DNA from: Lachnospiraceae bacterium
Lineage (GTDB): Bacteria; Bacillota; Clostridia; Lachnospirales; Lachnospiraceae
Assembly: GCA_017480445.1 (NCBI GenBank)
Contig: JAFVAO010000023.1
Location: 1 to 39,201, forward strand
DNA length: 39,201 bases
Reading direction: 5' to 3'
The notes below the pieces were generated by a model. That model was given only the letters and a program-made list of their open reading frames with translations. It was not told the DNA's origin and did no database searches. Below, one piece after another: positions 1 through 7,698 of this stretch; within the stretch, counting starts at the first letter, position 1; each line of letters opens with the position of its first letter. Both the position numbers and the translations under genes were made by a program.

Positions 1-1
1 A

Positions 2-544
2 ACGGCAGAGCAGTTCAACCTGAAGGCTGAAAATGCCGGGATCAACAAGCGCATGGAGAACTCCGGCATTTCAACCAAAACCACCAACAGGATAGGGGAT
101 AAGGCGCTGGCTATTAAAAACGGCACGATGACAACTGAGGTCATGTTTTCTAACATGGCAAATGCCGCAAAGAATTCTGCCGCCGGGGCTGCAGGCATCA
201 CCGCTGCATTCGAGATTGGAAAATCAATCATAAACGGTGATGATGCCGGCACGTGTGCCAGAAATGTGGTATCTAAAGGTGCAGAAAGTGCTGTTGCAGG
301 TGCTATTGCAGGCGCGACCGGTGAAGGTGCTTTTATGGTTGCTGCGGTTGTTTGCCCGGAATTAGCAATCCCTGCCGCCGCCGCAGGCGCCATTATAGGA
401 GGAATTGCTACCGGAAGTGTGGTTGACGGTGCGTTTGAAGATCTTGGCTTTCTCGCTGAGGATGCCGTGAATGCCATTTCTGATGGCATTAGCAACATTA
501 CAAACAGCATTGAGAATTTCTTTTTAGGCTTTCCTTTTTTCTAA
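2..544 (+). CDS. C-terminal part of a glycine/alanine-rich membrane-active protein (partial, no 5' end)
   Basis: The reading frame is open to the left edge, so this is the 3' end of a longer gene; the ATG at 53 is probably internal. I do not recognise a family. About 20 polar residues lead into a long Ala/Gly-rich stretch with GxxxG and AxxxG spacings and two hydrophobic blocks near residues 75-95 and 105-125 counted from the internal ATG. An amphipathic, acidic tail follows and ends in Phe-Phe. This glycine-zipper pattern resembles membrane-inserting tails of bacteriocin-like or polymorphic toxins, and the Rhs fragment at the other end of the window gives some context for that. A phage or secretion-related protein is equally possible. 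The function is inferred and weakly supported; coding status itself is well supported by the composition. Confidence 0.6.
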   Translation, partial: TAEQFNLKAENAGINKRMENSGISTKTTNRIGDKALAIKNGTMTTEVMFSNMANAAKNSAAGAAGITAAFEIGKSIINGDDAGTCARNVVSKGAESAVAGAIAGATGEGAFMVAAVVCPELAIPAAAAGAIIGGIATGSVVDGAFEDLGFLAEDAVNAISDGISNITNSIENFFLGFPFF

Positions 545-589
545 TTGTTCTACTTTTAGATGTGAAGCACATGACAGCCCACAAAAAAC

Positions 590-617
590 TTGCAAAATAT
601 GCATACTGTTATACAAT
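590..617 (+). promoter_or_regulatory. Candidate sigma-A promoter of the GNAT gene
   Basis: TTGCAA (590-595), a 16-bp spacer and TACAAT (612-617). It would give a leader of about 185 nt before the acetyltransferase. A hairpin with arms CCGGAA (625-630) and TTCCGG (643-648) lies just downstream. Confidence 0.4.
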
Positions 618-689
618 AGAATTGCCGGAATCCATATATGATTTCCGGAGTAAGTACCAATACAAAATACAAACAAAGGAGAGTGCTGT

Positions 690-725
690 TTGAAGAAACA
701 CAACACACCGAAGATTGTCGGCTGA
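690..725 (+). CDS. Possible 11-codon leader peptide upstream of the GNAT gene
   Basis: A TTG codon at 690 follows AAAGGAG (675-681) at 8 nt and opens an 11-codon frame, (M)KKHNTPKIVG, ending at TGA 723-725. The ribosome-binding site is as good as those of real genes in the window and has no other start to serve. The stop codon touches the 5' arm of the stable hairpin at 727-760, an arrangement typical of translational attenuators upstream of drug-modification genes. Expression and function are inferred; chance cannot be excluded at this length. Confidence 0.3.
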   Translation: MKKHNTPKIVG

Positions 726-760
726 CCGGGAGGTTTGCGGACAATCGAACAAACCTCCCG
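713..760 (+). promoter_or_regulatory. Leader RNA structure: strong hairpin with a competing or pseudoknot pairing
   Basis: CGGGAGGTTT (727-736) pairs perfectly with AAACCTCCCG (751-760) around a 14-nt loop. GATTGTC (713-719), inside the putative leader peptide, is complementary to GACAATC (740-746) in that loop, so the RNA could form an H-type pseudoknot or switch between stems. The 3' arm contains CCTCC, able to pair with the GGAGG (792-796) of the acetyltransferase. No U-tract follows, so control would be translational rather than by termination. Confidence 0.4.
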
Positions 761-803
761 CCCATGGGCAGCTTACAGTCAAAAGTTTTCAGGAGGAAAA
801 ATA

Positions 804-1430
804 ATGAATAAACAGGACTACATAATTCGTTTGGAAGAAAAAGAAGATTACAGAGCAGTGGAAAACCTTGTCAGAGAGTCATTCTGGAATGTTTATCGTC
901 CGGGATGCAGTGAACACTACGTGATCCATGCGCTTCGGGACGATCCGGCATTTGTGAGAGAGCTGGACTTCTGCATGGAGCAGGACGGCCGACTGATCGG
1001 ACAGAACATGTTCATGAAGACAGTGATCGAGGCGGATGACGGCCGCGTAATTCCGGTTCTTACCATGGGACCGATCGGCATTACACCTAATCTAAAACGC
1101 AAGGGCTACGGAAAGGCTTTGCTGGATGACTCTTTGGAAAAGGCAGCGGCACTTGGCTTCTGCGCGGTACTGTTTGAAGGCAATATCGGCTTTTACGGCA
1201 AGAGCGGATTTGACTATGCCGGCAAGTTTGGCATTAGGTACCACGATCTGCCGGCAGACGCTGATTCGTCCTTCTTTCTCTGCAAGGAGCTGATCCCCGG
1301 GTACCTTGACGGGGTCACGGGCGTCTACCAGACGCCGCAGGGATACTATGTGGACGATTCCGATGTGGAAGAATTCGACAAGGACTTCCCGCCCAAGGAG
1401 AAATTAAGACTTCCGGGACAGATCTTCTAA
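804..1430 (+). CDS. GNAT-family N-acetyltransferase (YhbS-like)
   Basis: A 208-residue protein predicted to transfer an acetyl group from acetyl-CoA to an unidentified amine. The acetyl-CoA loop is visible as GITPNLKRKGYGKALL (the R/Q-x-x-G-x-G/A motif). It is preceded by the usual beta strand ending in MGPIGI and followed by the strand/helix pair around FEGNIGFYGKSGFDYAG. The N-terminal IRLEEKEDYRAVENLVRESF and overall layout match the COG3153/YhbS type. I start at ATG 804 because AGGAGG lies 7 nt upstream; the longer frame from 735 runs through the leader hairpin and has no ribosome site. It is monocistronic, with a terminator at 1474-1506. The structured leader suggests induced expression, so a detoxifying role is possible but unproven. 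Confidence 0.85.
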   Translation: MNKQDYIIRLEEKEDYRAVENLVRESFWNVYRPGCSEHYVIHALRDDPAFVRELDFCMEQDGRLIGQNMFMKTVIEADDGRVIPVLTMGPIGITPNLKRKGYGKALLDDSLEKAAALGFCAVLFEGNIGFYGKSGFDYAGKFGIRYHDLPADADSSFFLCKELIPGYLDGVTGVYQTPQGYYVDDSDVEEFDKDFPPKEKLRLPGQIF

Positions 1431-1473
1431 ACGATGGCAGCCTGCACGAAATGGCAAGCGGTTGCACGAAGCG

Positions 1474-1506
1474 GAGCCGGCACTCAAATGCCGGCTCTAT
1501 TTTTTA
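1474..1506 (+). terminator. Rho-independent terminator of the GNAT gene
   Basis: GAGCCGGCA (1474-1482) and TGCCGGCTC (1489-1497) form a perfect 9-bp stem with a 6-nt loop, followed by TATTTTTTATT. It overlaps the 3' end of the convergent gene. Confidence 0.85.
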
Positions 1507-3600
1507 TTCCCAATATTCATGCCCTGACTCGTCTACATACTCAGGTATCACAATCTCTTTCCCCTGCGTGTCGATTGCCCGAAAAACGTCCGGCTGGTTC
1601 ATCAGATGTATGCTGCTGTCATAATCCACCAGAAAATCATGATTTGCGTCTTCAACAAGCGTGTAAACCCGTCGATTGAAGTTGTCCGGATCTATAACGG
1701 ACGCGCTGTACTCATCCTGCACAATATAACCAATACATTGACCCAGCATCTCTGAATGAAAAGAATTGTTCATCGTGCCAAATATAATATACGTTCTTCC
1801 CTGATACTCGATTGTACTGTAACCGTAAACCATACCGTCGTGTGCATAATCCACCAAATGTCCCATCGAAAGAGCAATCGGCTGATCCGGCTGATCCGGC
1901 AGCTTCGGATATCCCGTCTCGTCACGGTCGGCAGATACGGTGTTGCGCCTGATCTGCTGCAATGCCATATGTCTGGAGACATTGTAGGTGCGGATCCCAA
2001 AGTTCTCTGTCACCCACTGCAAGCGCTCCAGATAATAGTACCCAAAGCCGTCCTGCGTGAATCTCTGATAGCCTTTTTTCTTGGTCTCCATCCAAAAACG
2101 CTCCCGCTCTCTGATATCTTCATCGGTCATTTTACCGCGAAACGCAGGCAGCGCCTCATAATCATACCCCAGCTTGCGCATATACGGAACCAGCACCGGC
2201 GCCGCATCGGCGGACAGTCCGCTGAGATAACCGTAATCGCTGTACGGCGTCTCTGCCAGGAAAAACGCGTTCGCCTGCCACTTCGCATCACTGCCGGAAG
2301 CATTCGCCACATTCACATACGCAATGATGTAGTCCGGATGGCTGAAGGACAATACCAGATACAGAATCGTCACCACCACCACGCTATACCGAAACAGCGG
2401 AAATTTCTCCCGGAAAATCCCCGCAACCACGCCGAGAAACAGCACAAACAAAAGCGCCAGCGCCCACAACACCAAAATCCGCAGAAACGTCAGATAATAA
2501 AACCGAATGTAGATCACCATACGCATCGCGCTGGAGACGATCATGATAAAGGTGCAAAGTGACATGATTGTCAGGATGATTTTCAATACTTTGCTCTCCC
2601 GAAAAAAGCTCATGCACACCAACACAATGACCAGATTCAGGATGCTCACCGCCAGCAGCTGGAAAAATCCCTCTCTGGCATACTGCGCATAGGTATAGCC
2701 CTCCGGCAGCTGTAGTTTTCCCAGGAATAACCCCAGGATCTGGATGCCGGAAAACAACAGATAAATGGCGGATAGCAGTCCGGTGATCGTAATCGCCAAC
2801 ACCGGCTCGCCCTTCCTGTGATCCTTCACGTCCTCGCTCATGCTGCGTCTGCAAAGAAACGCAATCAGCAGATACGACGCAAAGAAAATAAATGCAATGC
2901 GAAAACACACGTCAAACAGGTTCTCTGGATTGACCCCGCGCAATACCGTACTGGTCAGCTGCCGGAACACTGCATCCGCTCCGGCTAAAAGCGCCACCAC
3001 CACAATAAGCAGCGGTACAGCGATCAGTATCCCTAAGCAAATATACCCGACGGTCTTGCTGCCCTTTCTCTCTTTGCGTTCAAAGTATCCGGCCGCATCC
3101 GTAAAGGGTCTGCCAATCTCCGCTATACTTGCGAATATCAACCAGAAAATGCTGCCGACATATTTCCCGAACTTCCACTTGGAGGTATCATAAAACTGCT
3201 TTAAGAGCAGACTCATCATCAAAAGAAAGATTCCTGCCTTGTTGAACACGATGATTCGCATATCGTCTGTGCAAAAGGTGGAAACCGAAAGCAGGATCAT
3301 GCTCACCATATAGAAGCCGCTTCCTTTTTTCAAGGTAAGCCCCAGTTTTGACAAGGAGAAGCACAAATACAAGAGGCTTGCGGCTATGAAAAAAGGGAAA
3401 GTGACACCCGATCCGTTTTTAAACATGCAGAACGCGTAGAACAACGCATACAAAAATGTCACCGGACCGAAGAAGCCGAATTGCTCCTTCATGCGTTTCG
3501 TCTCCTCCGTGTCCTCCTTCTTCGGAGGCGGGGTCTGCATCAGTGACACTTGTGTCATGCTTTGGGGCGCCGCTGCACCCGCTTGATATCCTTCATTCAT
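1504..3600 (-). CDS. DUF4153/DUF4173-type polytopic membrane protein
   Basis: A 698-residue membrane protein of unknown biochemical role. A cytoplasmic Pro/Lys/Glu-rich N-terminus (about 45 residues) leads into roughly ten or more hydrophobic helices up to about residue 440. A hydrophilic C-terminal domain of about 250 residues follows, rich in Tyr and Trp and presumably outside the membrane. The helix arrangement and motifs such as GADAVFRQL fit the DUF4153 family. ATG 3600 is preceded by AAAGGAG at 8 nt, and only 5 nt separate it from the stop of the XRE regulator, so the two are likely translationally coupled. It is the last gene of the operon DUF2975-XRE-DUF4153, a common Firmicutes set whose function is not established. 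The family assignment rests on pattern recall. Confidence 0.8.
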   Translation of the reverse strand: MNEGYQAGAAAPQSMTQVSLMQTPPPKKEDTEETKRMKEQFGFFGPVTFLYALFYAFCMFKNGSGVTFPFFIAASLLYLCFSLSKLGLTLKKGSGFYMVSMILLSVSTFCTDDMRIIVFNKAGIFLLMMSLLLKQFYDTSKWKFGKYVGSIFWLIFASIAEIGRPFTDAAGYFERKERKGSKTVGYICLGILIAVPLLIVVVALLAGADAVFRQLTSTVLRGVNPENLFDVCFRIAFIFFASYLLIAFLCRRSMSEDVKDHRKGEPVLAITITGLLSAIYLLFSGIQILGLFLGKLQLPEGYTYAQYAREGFFQLLAVSILNLVIVLVCMSFFRESKVLKIILTIMSLCTFIMIVSSAMRMVIYIRFYYLTFLRILVLWALALLFVLFLGVVAGIFREKFPLFRYSVVVVTILYLVLSFSHPDYIIAYVNVANASGSDAKWQANAFFLAETPYSDYGYLSGLSADAAPVLVPYMRKLGYDYEALPAFRGKMTDEDIRERERFWMETKKKGYQRFTQDGFGYYYLERLQWVTENFGIRTYNVSRHMALQQIRRNTVSADRDETGYPKLPDQPDQPIALSMGHLVDYAHDGMVYGYSTIEYQGRTYIIFGTMNNSFHSEMLGQCIGYIVQDEYSASVIDPDNFNRRVYTLVEDANHDFLVDYDSSIHLMNQPDVFRAIDTQGKEIVIPEYVDESGHEYWE

Positions 3601-3605
3601 ATTCC

Positions 3606-3905
3606 TTACTCCTTTCCAGCGGTATCCTCTGTACCGCTATCATTCGGATCTCCCTGCAATTCCAATCCCTTCATGCCCTTTTCATCCGACACAGCTTCCG
3701 CATCCGGCACATACTCCAGTATGTCCCCGGGCTGGCAGTTCAGCGCCTTACAGATTGCCTCCAACGTGGTAAACCGCACCGCTTTTGCCTTATTGTTTTT
3801 TAAGATGGACAGATTTGCAAGGGTGAGATCCACCTCGCCCGCAAGCTCGGTAAGCCCTTTTTTGCGCTTCGCCATCATCACATCCAGATTCACTACAATT
3901 CCCAT
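3606..3905 (-). CDS. Small XRE/Cro-type helix-turn-helix regulator (YozG-like)
   Basis: A 99-residue protein whose first 70 residues are a compact Cro/C1-type helix-turn-helix domain. It carries the pattern MMAKRKKGLTELAGEVDLTLANLSILKNNK, then FTTLEAICKALNCQPGDILEY, the hallmark of the short YozG-type regulators. The tail is acidic and poorly conserved. I use ATG 3905, about 9 nt after AAAGG; the alternative TTG at 3914 directly abuts that AAAGG. It lies between DUF2975 and DUF4153 genes in one operon, where YozG-like regulators usually sit beside DUF2975. It probably autoregulates through the paired palindromes upstream of DUF2975; that link is inferred. Confidence 0.88.
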   Translation of the reverse strand: MGIVVNLDVMMAKRKKGLTELAGEVDLTLANLSILKNNKAKAVRFTTLEAICKALNCQPGDILEYVPDAEAVSDEKGMKGLELQGDPNDSGTEDTAGKE

Positions 3906-3947
3906 TGATATCAACCTTTCTGTCTTCCCTGGAAATATCCATACAAC

Positions 3948-4445
3948 CTAAATCGTCAGATCATTTTCCTCCTTGTACCGCACGGCCTCCTCGAACACCA
4001 GCGCCAGCACTTTGCTGAAGAGTCCGGCGATCACAAACACCAGTATCACCACCAACATCGCAATGGTCAGATACACAATGTTGCGTACCAGAGACATCAA
4101 CGCGATGAAGAAACTCCAGTTCCCCATTTTGTTCAGGCTCACGACATTCTCCATGACGAAGCAGTCCCGGTTAAGCACCGTTCTGAAAATCCTGCGCAGC
4201 TCCCGGATCAGCACAAGCGCCGCGATTCCAAGCACAAAATAAATGATCACCGTCTCCTCATAGTGTTCCACAACCGGTTCGTAAAACGTACCGATCCACT
4301 TGACCGAAAGCGGCAGACTTACCGTCACCAGTATGCCGACATAAAACATGACATCCAACAAATACTTGGTCCACTTTGTCAGATCCAACTTTTTCTGCGC
4401 AAGCTTTTCTACGCTTGGACTGTCCGATTTCTTTACTTCACTCAT
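3948..4445 (-). CDS. DUF2975 membrane protein
   Basis: A 165-residue protein with four predicted membrane helices: around residues 27-48, 66-86, 110-132 and 130-155, the last two being close together. A Lys/Glu-rich cytoplasmic N-terminus precedes them. The pattern of a long first hairpin, a charged loop (IRELRRIFRTVLNRDCF) and a final paired helix fits DUF2975, a family nearly always encoded next to a YozG-like XRE regulator, as here. Its activity is unknown. The start follows AAAGGA. It is the first gene of the operon and has a near-consensus promoter (TTGACA-16-TATAAT at 4537-4510) overlapped by palindromes. Confidence 0.85.
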   Translation of the reverse strand: MSEVKKSDSPSVEKLAQKKLDLTKWTKYLLDVMFYVGILVTVSLPLSVKWIGTFYEPVVEHYEETVIIYFVLGIAALVLIRELRRIFRTVLNRDCFVMENVVSLNKMGNWSFFIALMSLVRNIVYLTIAMLVVILVFVIAGLFSKVLALVFEEAVRYKEENDLTI

Positions 4446-4509
4446 ATACCTTGGTTCCTTTCACGAGTTTATTGGATTCATCGGGTTCCTTCCGGTTCCT
4501 TCTTTTCCC

Positions 4510-4537
4510 ATTATAGCAGCGTATTTCCGTTTGTCAA
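4510..4537 (-). promoter_or_regulatory. Promoter of the DUF2975-XRE-DUF4153 operon
   Basis: On the minus strand TTGACA (4537-4532), a 16-bp spacer and TATAAT (4515-4510): both hexamers are consensus. The -35 box overlaps the first palindrome of the operator pair at 4535-4571. Confidence 0.75.
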
Positions 4538-4571
4538 TATATTTTTATTGTTTTTCAATAAATTTTTATTG
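4535..4571 (-). promoter_or_regulatory. Tandem 16-bp palindromes, probable operator pair
   Basis: Two near-identical palindromes, CAATATATTTTTATTG (4535-4550) and CAATAAATTTTTATTG (4556-4571), are separated by TTTTT. Their 21-bp period is two helical turns, so two dimers would bind the same face. The proximal copy covers the -35 box. The obvious candidate ligand is the XRE protein of the same operon. Confidence 0.55.
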
Positions 4572-4575
4572 ACGC

Positions 4576-4619
4576 AAAGAAAGAGCAGAACAATCGCATC
4601 CACTACAATCGTTCTGCTC
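4576..4619 (-). terminator. Terminator of the tatD-cupin-MCP-DUF1848 run
   Basis: GAGCAGAAC (4583-4591) pairs with GTTCTGCTC (4611-4619). Read on the minus strand the hairpin is followed by TTTCTTT. It lies 15 nt after the DUF1848 stop. Confidence 0.7.
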
Positions 4620-4633
4620 CATGTCTGTCTTTT

Positions 4634-5584
4634 TCAAATCAAAAATTCCTCCAGCGTCATTTGCACGGGCGTATCCGCCTTAATCCAGCTTTTCTGCACC
4701 GCCTCGTGCACCTCGTCCTCCGGCCGGCTGCCGCCGATCAAAAACGGAGAATGCGGATCGTGCTGCGTATAGTTCCTGCGCACCGTCTCCTCATCGTAAT
4801 TGGCATAGCAATACCGGCAACCATGCAGACATGTGTTGTACACACCGATATCGCTGCCTAAGATGCAGGCACATTCCTTGCGCAACGGCGTTTTCGCCGG
4901 GATGTGTATCTTGGCGTGCAGCGCGGTCTCATAAGTCTCGCGCGTCATACACCCGCTGCAGTCCGCACCGAAGCGTTCCAGCTCATTTCCCTCGCCGCAC
5001 GGTCTGACAATCATGTCATATTTCCCCGCAATGCGCACCATCTGTTCTCCTAGGTACAGTCGTTCCGCTCTCGGCACCTGCGTGACCTCAGGGAAATTTT
5101 TCCGCACCTTCTGATACAGGTCGATAAAGCTGATGACGCAGGTGTGCGTACAGCCCTGCAGCGCCTTTGCCATCTCTTCAAACTGTTCCAAATGATACGC
5201 CGTCGTATATGTTTCATTCAGAAAAATCGGATCATACCGCCACCCCATCGCATCCGCGCCCACGATCCCGGAGAGTCTCCGAAAATCCGCAAGTACCTGC
5301 TGCCTGTCCGGCACGTGCGGCTCGATGTCACGGCCATAGGGCGTGATCGTCACAAACCAGTACATTCCGTAGGGCGCAAGCAAGTCCATGTAGGGAAGCA
5401 TCGGACCGGGATTCTTCGTGCAAAACCCGATCAGATCTACCAAGGACGGGTCCAGCCGATACCGCGTCACCTGCAGAGGATTGTAGGGATTCCGCACCTT
5501 GACATAGCCCGCCCGCAGCCGGTTGGCGAACCACTCCGCATAAAAAGCCGGTATATCTGTCCGCATACCTGTCTGTAAAATCAT
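4634..5584 (-). CDS. DUF1848 family protein with a C-terminal cysteine cluster
   Basis: A 316-residue soluble protein matching DUF1848: the N-terminal MILQTGMRTDIPAFYAEWF, the GYVKVRNPYNP and FCTKNPGPM patterns, and WRYDPIFLN. The C-terminus has CSGC, ECACI and CLHGCRYCYAN, the last a CxxxCxxC arrangement as in iron-sulfur binding radical-SAM enzymes. The cysteines are in the C-terminal third rather than the N-terminal position usual for radical SAM proteins. The family has no established reaction, so an Fe-S cluster is an inference from spacing. It starts 13 nt after the chemotaxis receptor stop, so it is probably cotranscribed, and it is followed by a terminator. Confidence 0.85.
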   Translation of the reverse strand: MILQTGMRTDIPAFYAEWFANRLRAGYVKVRNPYNPLQVTRYRLDPSLVDLIGFCTKNPGPMLPYMDLLAPYGMYWFVTITPYGRDIEPHVPDRQQVLADFRRLSGIVGADAMGWRYDPIFLNETYTTAYHLEQFEEMAKALQGCTHTCVISFIDLYQKVRKNFPEVTQVPRAERLYLGEQMVRIAGKYDMIVRPCGEGNELERFGADCSGCMTRETYETALHAKIHIPAKTPLRKECACILGSDIGVYNTCLHGCRYCYANYDEETVRRNYTQHDPHSPFLIGGSRPEDEVHEAVQKSWIKADTPVQMTLEEFLI

Positions 5585-5597
5585 GTCTTTTGTCTCT

Positions 5598-7313
5598 CTA
5601 TCCCAGCCGGAACCGGTTCACATCCCCATACAGCGCATCGGATATGTTGGAATTGGTCTGCGCGTCATCCCCGATCTCCTGCACACTATGGGAGATATCC
5701 ACTGTTTTCTCTGTCGCGTACAACACACCCTTTGCGGTCTCCTCGACTGCTGTGTTCACACTCGCTGTAAGCTCGTGGATGCTGTTGATGTTTTCCTGAA
5801 TCCGCGAGCTGATCTGTGCGAATTCCTGCATCATGCCGTCCATCTGCTCGGCACTTTTCCGATATTCTCCGCTGGTTGTAACCAGATCCGTATAACCGTT
5901 CATCGCCGTTGTGTTCATAAATTCGATCAGTCGTTTCGCCTCTCCGGCCAAACCATCCACCGCAGAAATCACATCTGTAGAAACCGCCTGAATCTCCGCA
6001 GCGGACTGCGCCGAATCTTGCGCCAGATTGCCGATCTCCGACGCCACGACAGCAAATCCGCGTCCCGCTTCGCCGGCGCGAGCCGCCTCGATCGAAGCAT
6101 TCAGGGACAACAGATTGGTCTGATCGGTGATGGCAATGATATTTTCCGTCAAAACACTGATCTTCTCCACCGCGTGGGACCGCTCGATGCTCTCCGCCAC
6201 ATTGCGTGCCATCTCCTGCATTTTGGCGCTCGCCTCGTCCTGCTCCGTCTGTGCCTGTTTGCGAACCTGTTCCGCGCTGCGATGCATCTCCTTGGCGCTG
6301 TCGCTGCCATCTTTGATACGGTCTACAATGTCGTCAAAAGCATCCGTGATCTGTCCCATCAAGTCATTGACCTGCCCCAGAGACGCCGCCACCTGCTGCA
6401 TGGATGCACTCATCTCCTCCATTGTCGTGCTGACATCGGACGCATTGTCCTTGGTGGACAGAAGACGCCCCGCAATATCGCCGGAGGTCGTTTTCAACGA
6501 ATTGGATTCTTTGGCAATATCCTGCAATATTTTCCGGATCTGCTCCAACAGCTTGTTCACATTTCCGCCGATCGTCTCAAACTCATCGCCGCTGTTCAAC
6601 TCGATCACACGGGTCAGATCCCCGTCTCCCTCGCAGATATCCACCAATTTATCATTCAATGTCACAAATCCGGTGCGCAGTGCGCGGCTGATCACAAATA
6701 AAACCGCAGCTCCCAGCAACAGCACTACCACACATACACCGACAATCAGCACCAGCAGCCTGCCGGTCTGCTCATTTACCCAGTCTACACTCAGATCCAC
6801 CGCCGCGAGTCCTACGATCTGGCCACTCTGGTTATAGATCGGGCTGTACGCGCTCAGATGAGTTCCCCATTCGTCCGTGTACGGATTCGCACTCGCTACA
6901 GACTCCCCGCGCAGCGCCTTGGAAACCTCCTCGCCGTCGTCCTCAAACGCGTCTCCCACCGACGCCGGCTCCTCGGGATCGGAATCCACCACAAATACCA
7001 TACCGCCGGCCTCTTTCCGCAGTGTATATACGTATTCCACACCGCTGTTGTCGCGATACAGCGTCAGCTGCTCTAACACGGTCTGATACGTCTCAGACTC
7101 CTCATCGCCCACCTGAATACGCTCCAGCAGATCTCCGTCCACGGAAGCGGCCACACAGCGATCTACATTGACGGCATTCCCTTTGATCTGCTCTACCAAC
7201 AGTTTCTTGGCTCTGCGGTATGTCACGGTTCCCATGACAACCACCGAACACAACAACAAAATCATCACCGCCAAAAACAATTTCCAGGAAAAACTGATTT
7301 TTCTGACCTTCAT
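5598..7313 (-). CDS. Methyl-accepting chemotaxis protein
   Basis: A 571-residue transmembrane chemoreceptor. The order is a first membrane helix (about 10-30), an extracellular Cache/PDC-like sensor (about 35-185, with YVYTLRKE, FVVDSDPEE and AYSPIYNQSGQIVGLAAVDLS), a second membrane helix (about 187-212), HAMP (about 213-265) and a long coiled-coil signalling domain. The kinase-contact tip is clear (IIAITDQTNLLSLNASIEAARAGE and GRGFAVVASEIGNLA). It signals through CheA/CheW, which are not in this window; the ligand is unknown, though Cache domains often bind small organic acids or amino acids. AAAGGAG precedes ATG 7313. It lies between the cupin (30-nt gap) and DUF1848 (13-nt gap), an unusual setting for a receptor. 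Confidence 0.95.
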   Translation of the reverse strand: MKVRKISFSWKLFLAVMILLLCSVVVMGTVTYRRAKKLLVEQIKGNAVNVDRCVAASVDGDLLERIQVGDEESETYQTVLEQLTLYRDNSGVEYVYTLRKEAGGMVFVVDSDPEEPASVGDAFEDDGEEVSKALRGESVASANPYTDEWGTHLSAYSPIYNQSGQIVGLAAVDLSVDWVNEQTGRLLVLIVGVCVVVLLLGAAVLFVISRALRTGFVTLNDKLVDICEGDGDLTRVIELNSGDEFETIGGNVNKLLEQIRKILQDIAKESNSLKTTSGDIAGRLLSTKDNASDVSTTMEEMSASMQQVAASLGQVNDLMGQITDAFDDIVDRIKDGSDSAKEMHRSAEQVRKQAQTEQDEASAKMQEMARNVAESIERSHAVEKISVLTENIIAITDQTNLLSLNASIEAARAGEAGRGFAVVASEIGNLAQDSAQSAAEIQAVSTDVISAVDGLAGEAKRLIEFMNTTAMNGYTDLVTTSGEYRKSAEQMDGMMQEFAQISSRIQENINSIHELTASVNTAVEETAKGVLYATEKTVDISHSVQEIGDDAQTNSNISDALYGDVNRFRLG

Positions 7314-7343
7314 AGGCTGCTCCTTTCGCCGGGCGCAATTATT

Positions 7344-7664
7344 TTACAGAAATTCTTCTCTCTTGGGATTGAATACATCTACCAGCTTGCCGGCTTCCAG
7401 ACATTTTACGCCATGCAGCGAATTGGACGGCATGAACACACTGTCCCCCTTATGCACCTCGCAGCTCTCCCCGTCGATGGTAAACAGAAAACTGCCCTCC
7501 GCTATGTACGTGATCTGCTCATGGGGATGCTTGTGCATATTGCCCTCCGCCCCCTTCTCGAACGTGATCTCACACATCATCAGTTGATCTGAATAGGCCA
7601 TCACGCGTCTGGTAACGCCGGGCTCACAGGGTGTGATTTTACAATCTGCATTTTTTACAAACAT
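7344..7664 (-). CDS. Small cupin-domain protein
   Basis: A 106-residue single cupin barrel. Motif 1 is visible as MHKHPHEQITYIAEG, with His and Glu metal ligands, and motif 2 as GDSVFMPSNSLHGVKC. Such proteins bind a metal and act as small-molecule isomerases or sensors; no substrate can be inferred. AGGAAGGAG precedes ATG 7664. It sits 34 nt downstream of tatD and 30 nt upstream of the chemotaxis receptor, in a likely polycistronic run. Confidence 0.88.
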   Translation of the reverse strand: MFVKNADCKITPCEPGVTRRVMAYSDQLMMCEITFEKGAEGNMHKHPHEQITYIAEGSFLFTIDGESCEVHKGDSVFMPSNSLHGVKCLEAGKLVDVFNPKREEFL

Positions 7665-7698
7665 CTTTTCTCTCCTTCCTGCTAAAATATCCCGTGCT

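Noticed and set aside
5583-6701. Long plus-strand ORF opposite the chemotaxis receptor (and similar ones opposite the GH3, pgi, MMPL and DUF4153 genes)
   Set aside because: It is His/Arg/Leu-rich, low in recognisable motifs, lacks a ribosome site and lies antisense to clear genes; a shadow of high-GC third positions.
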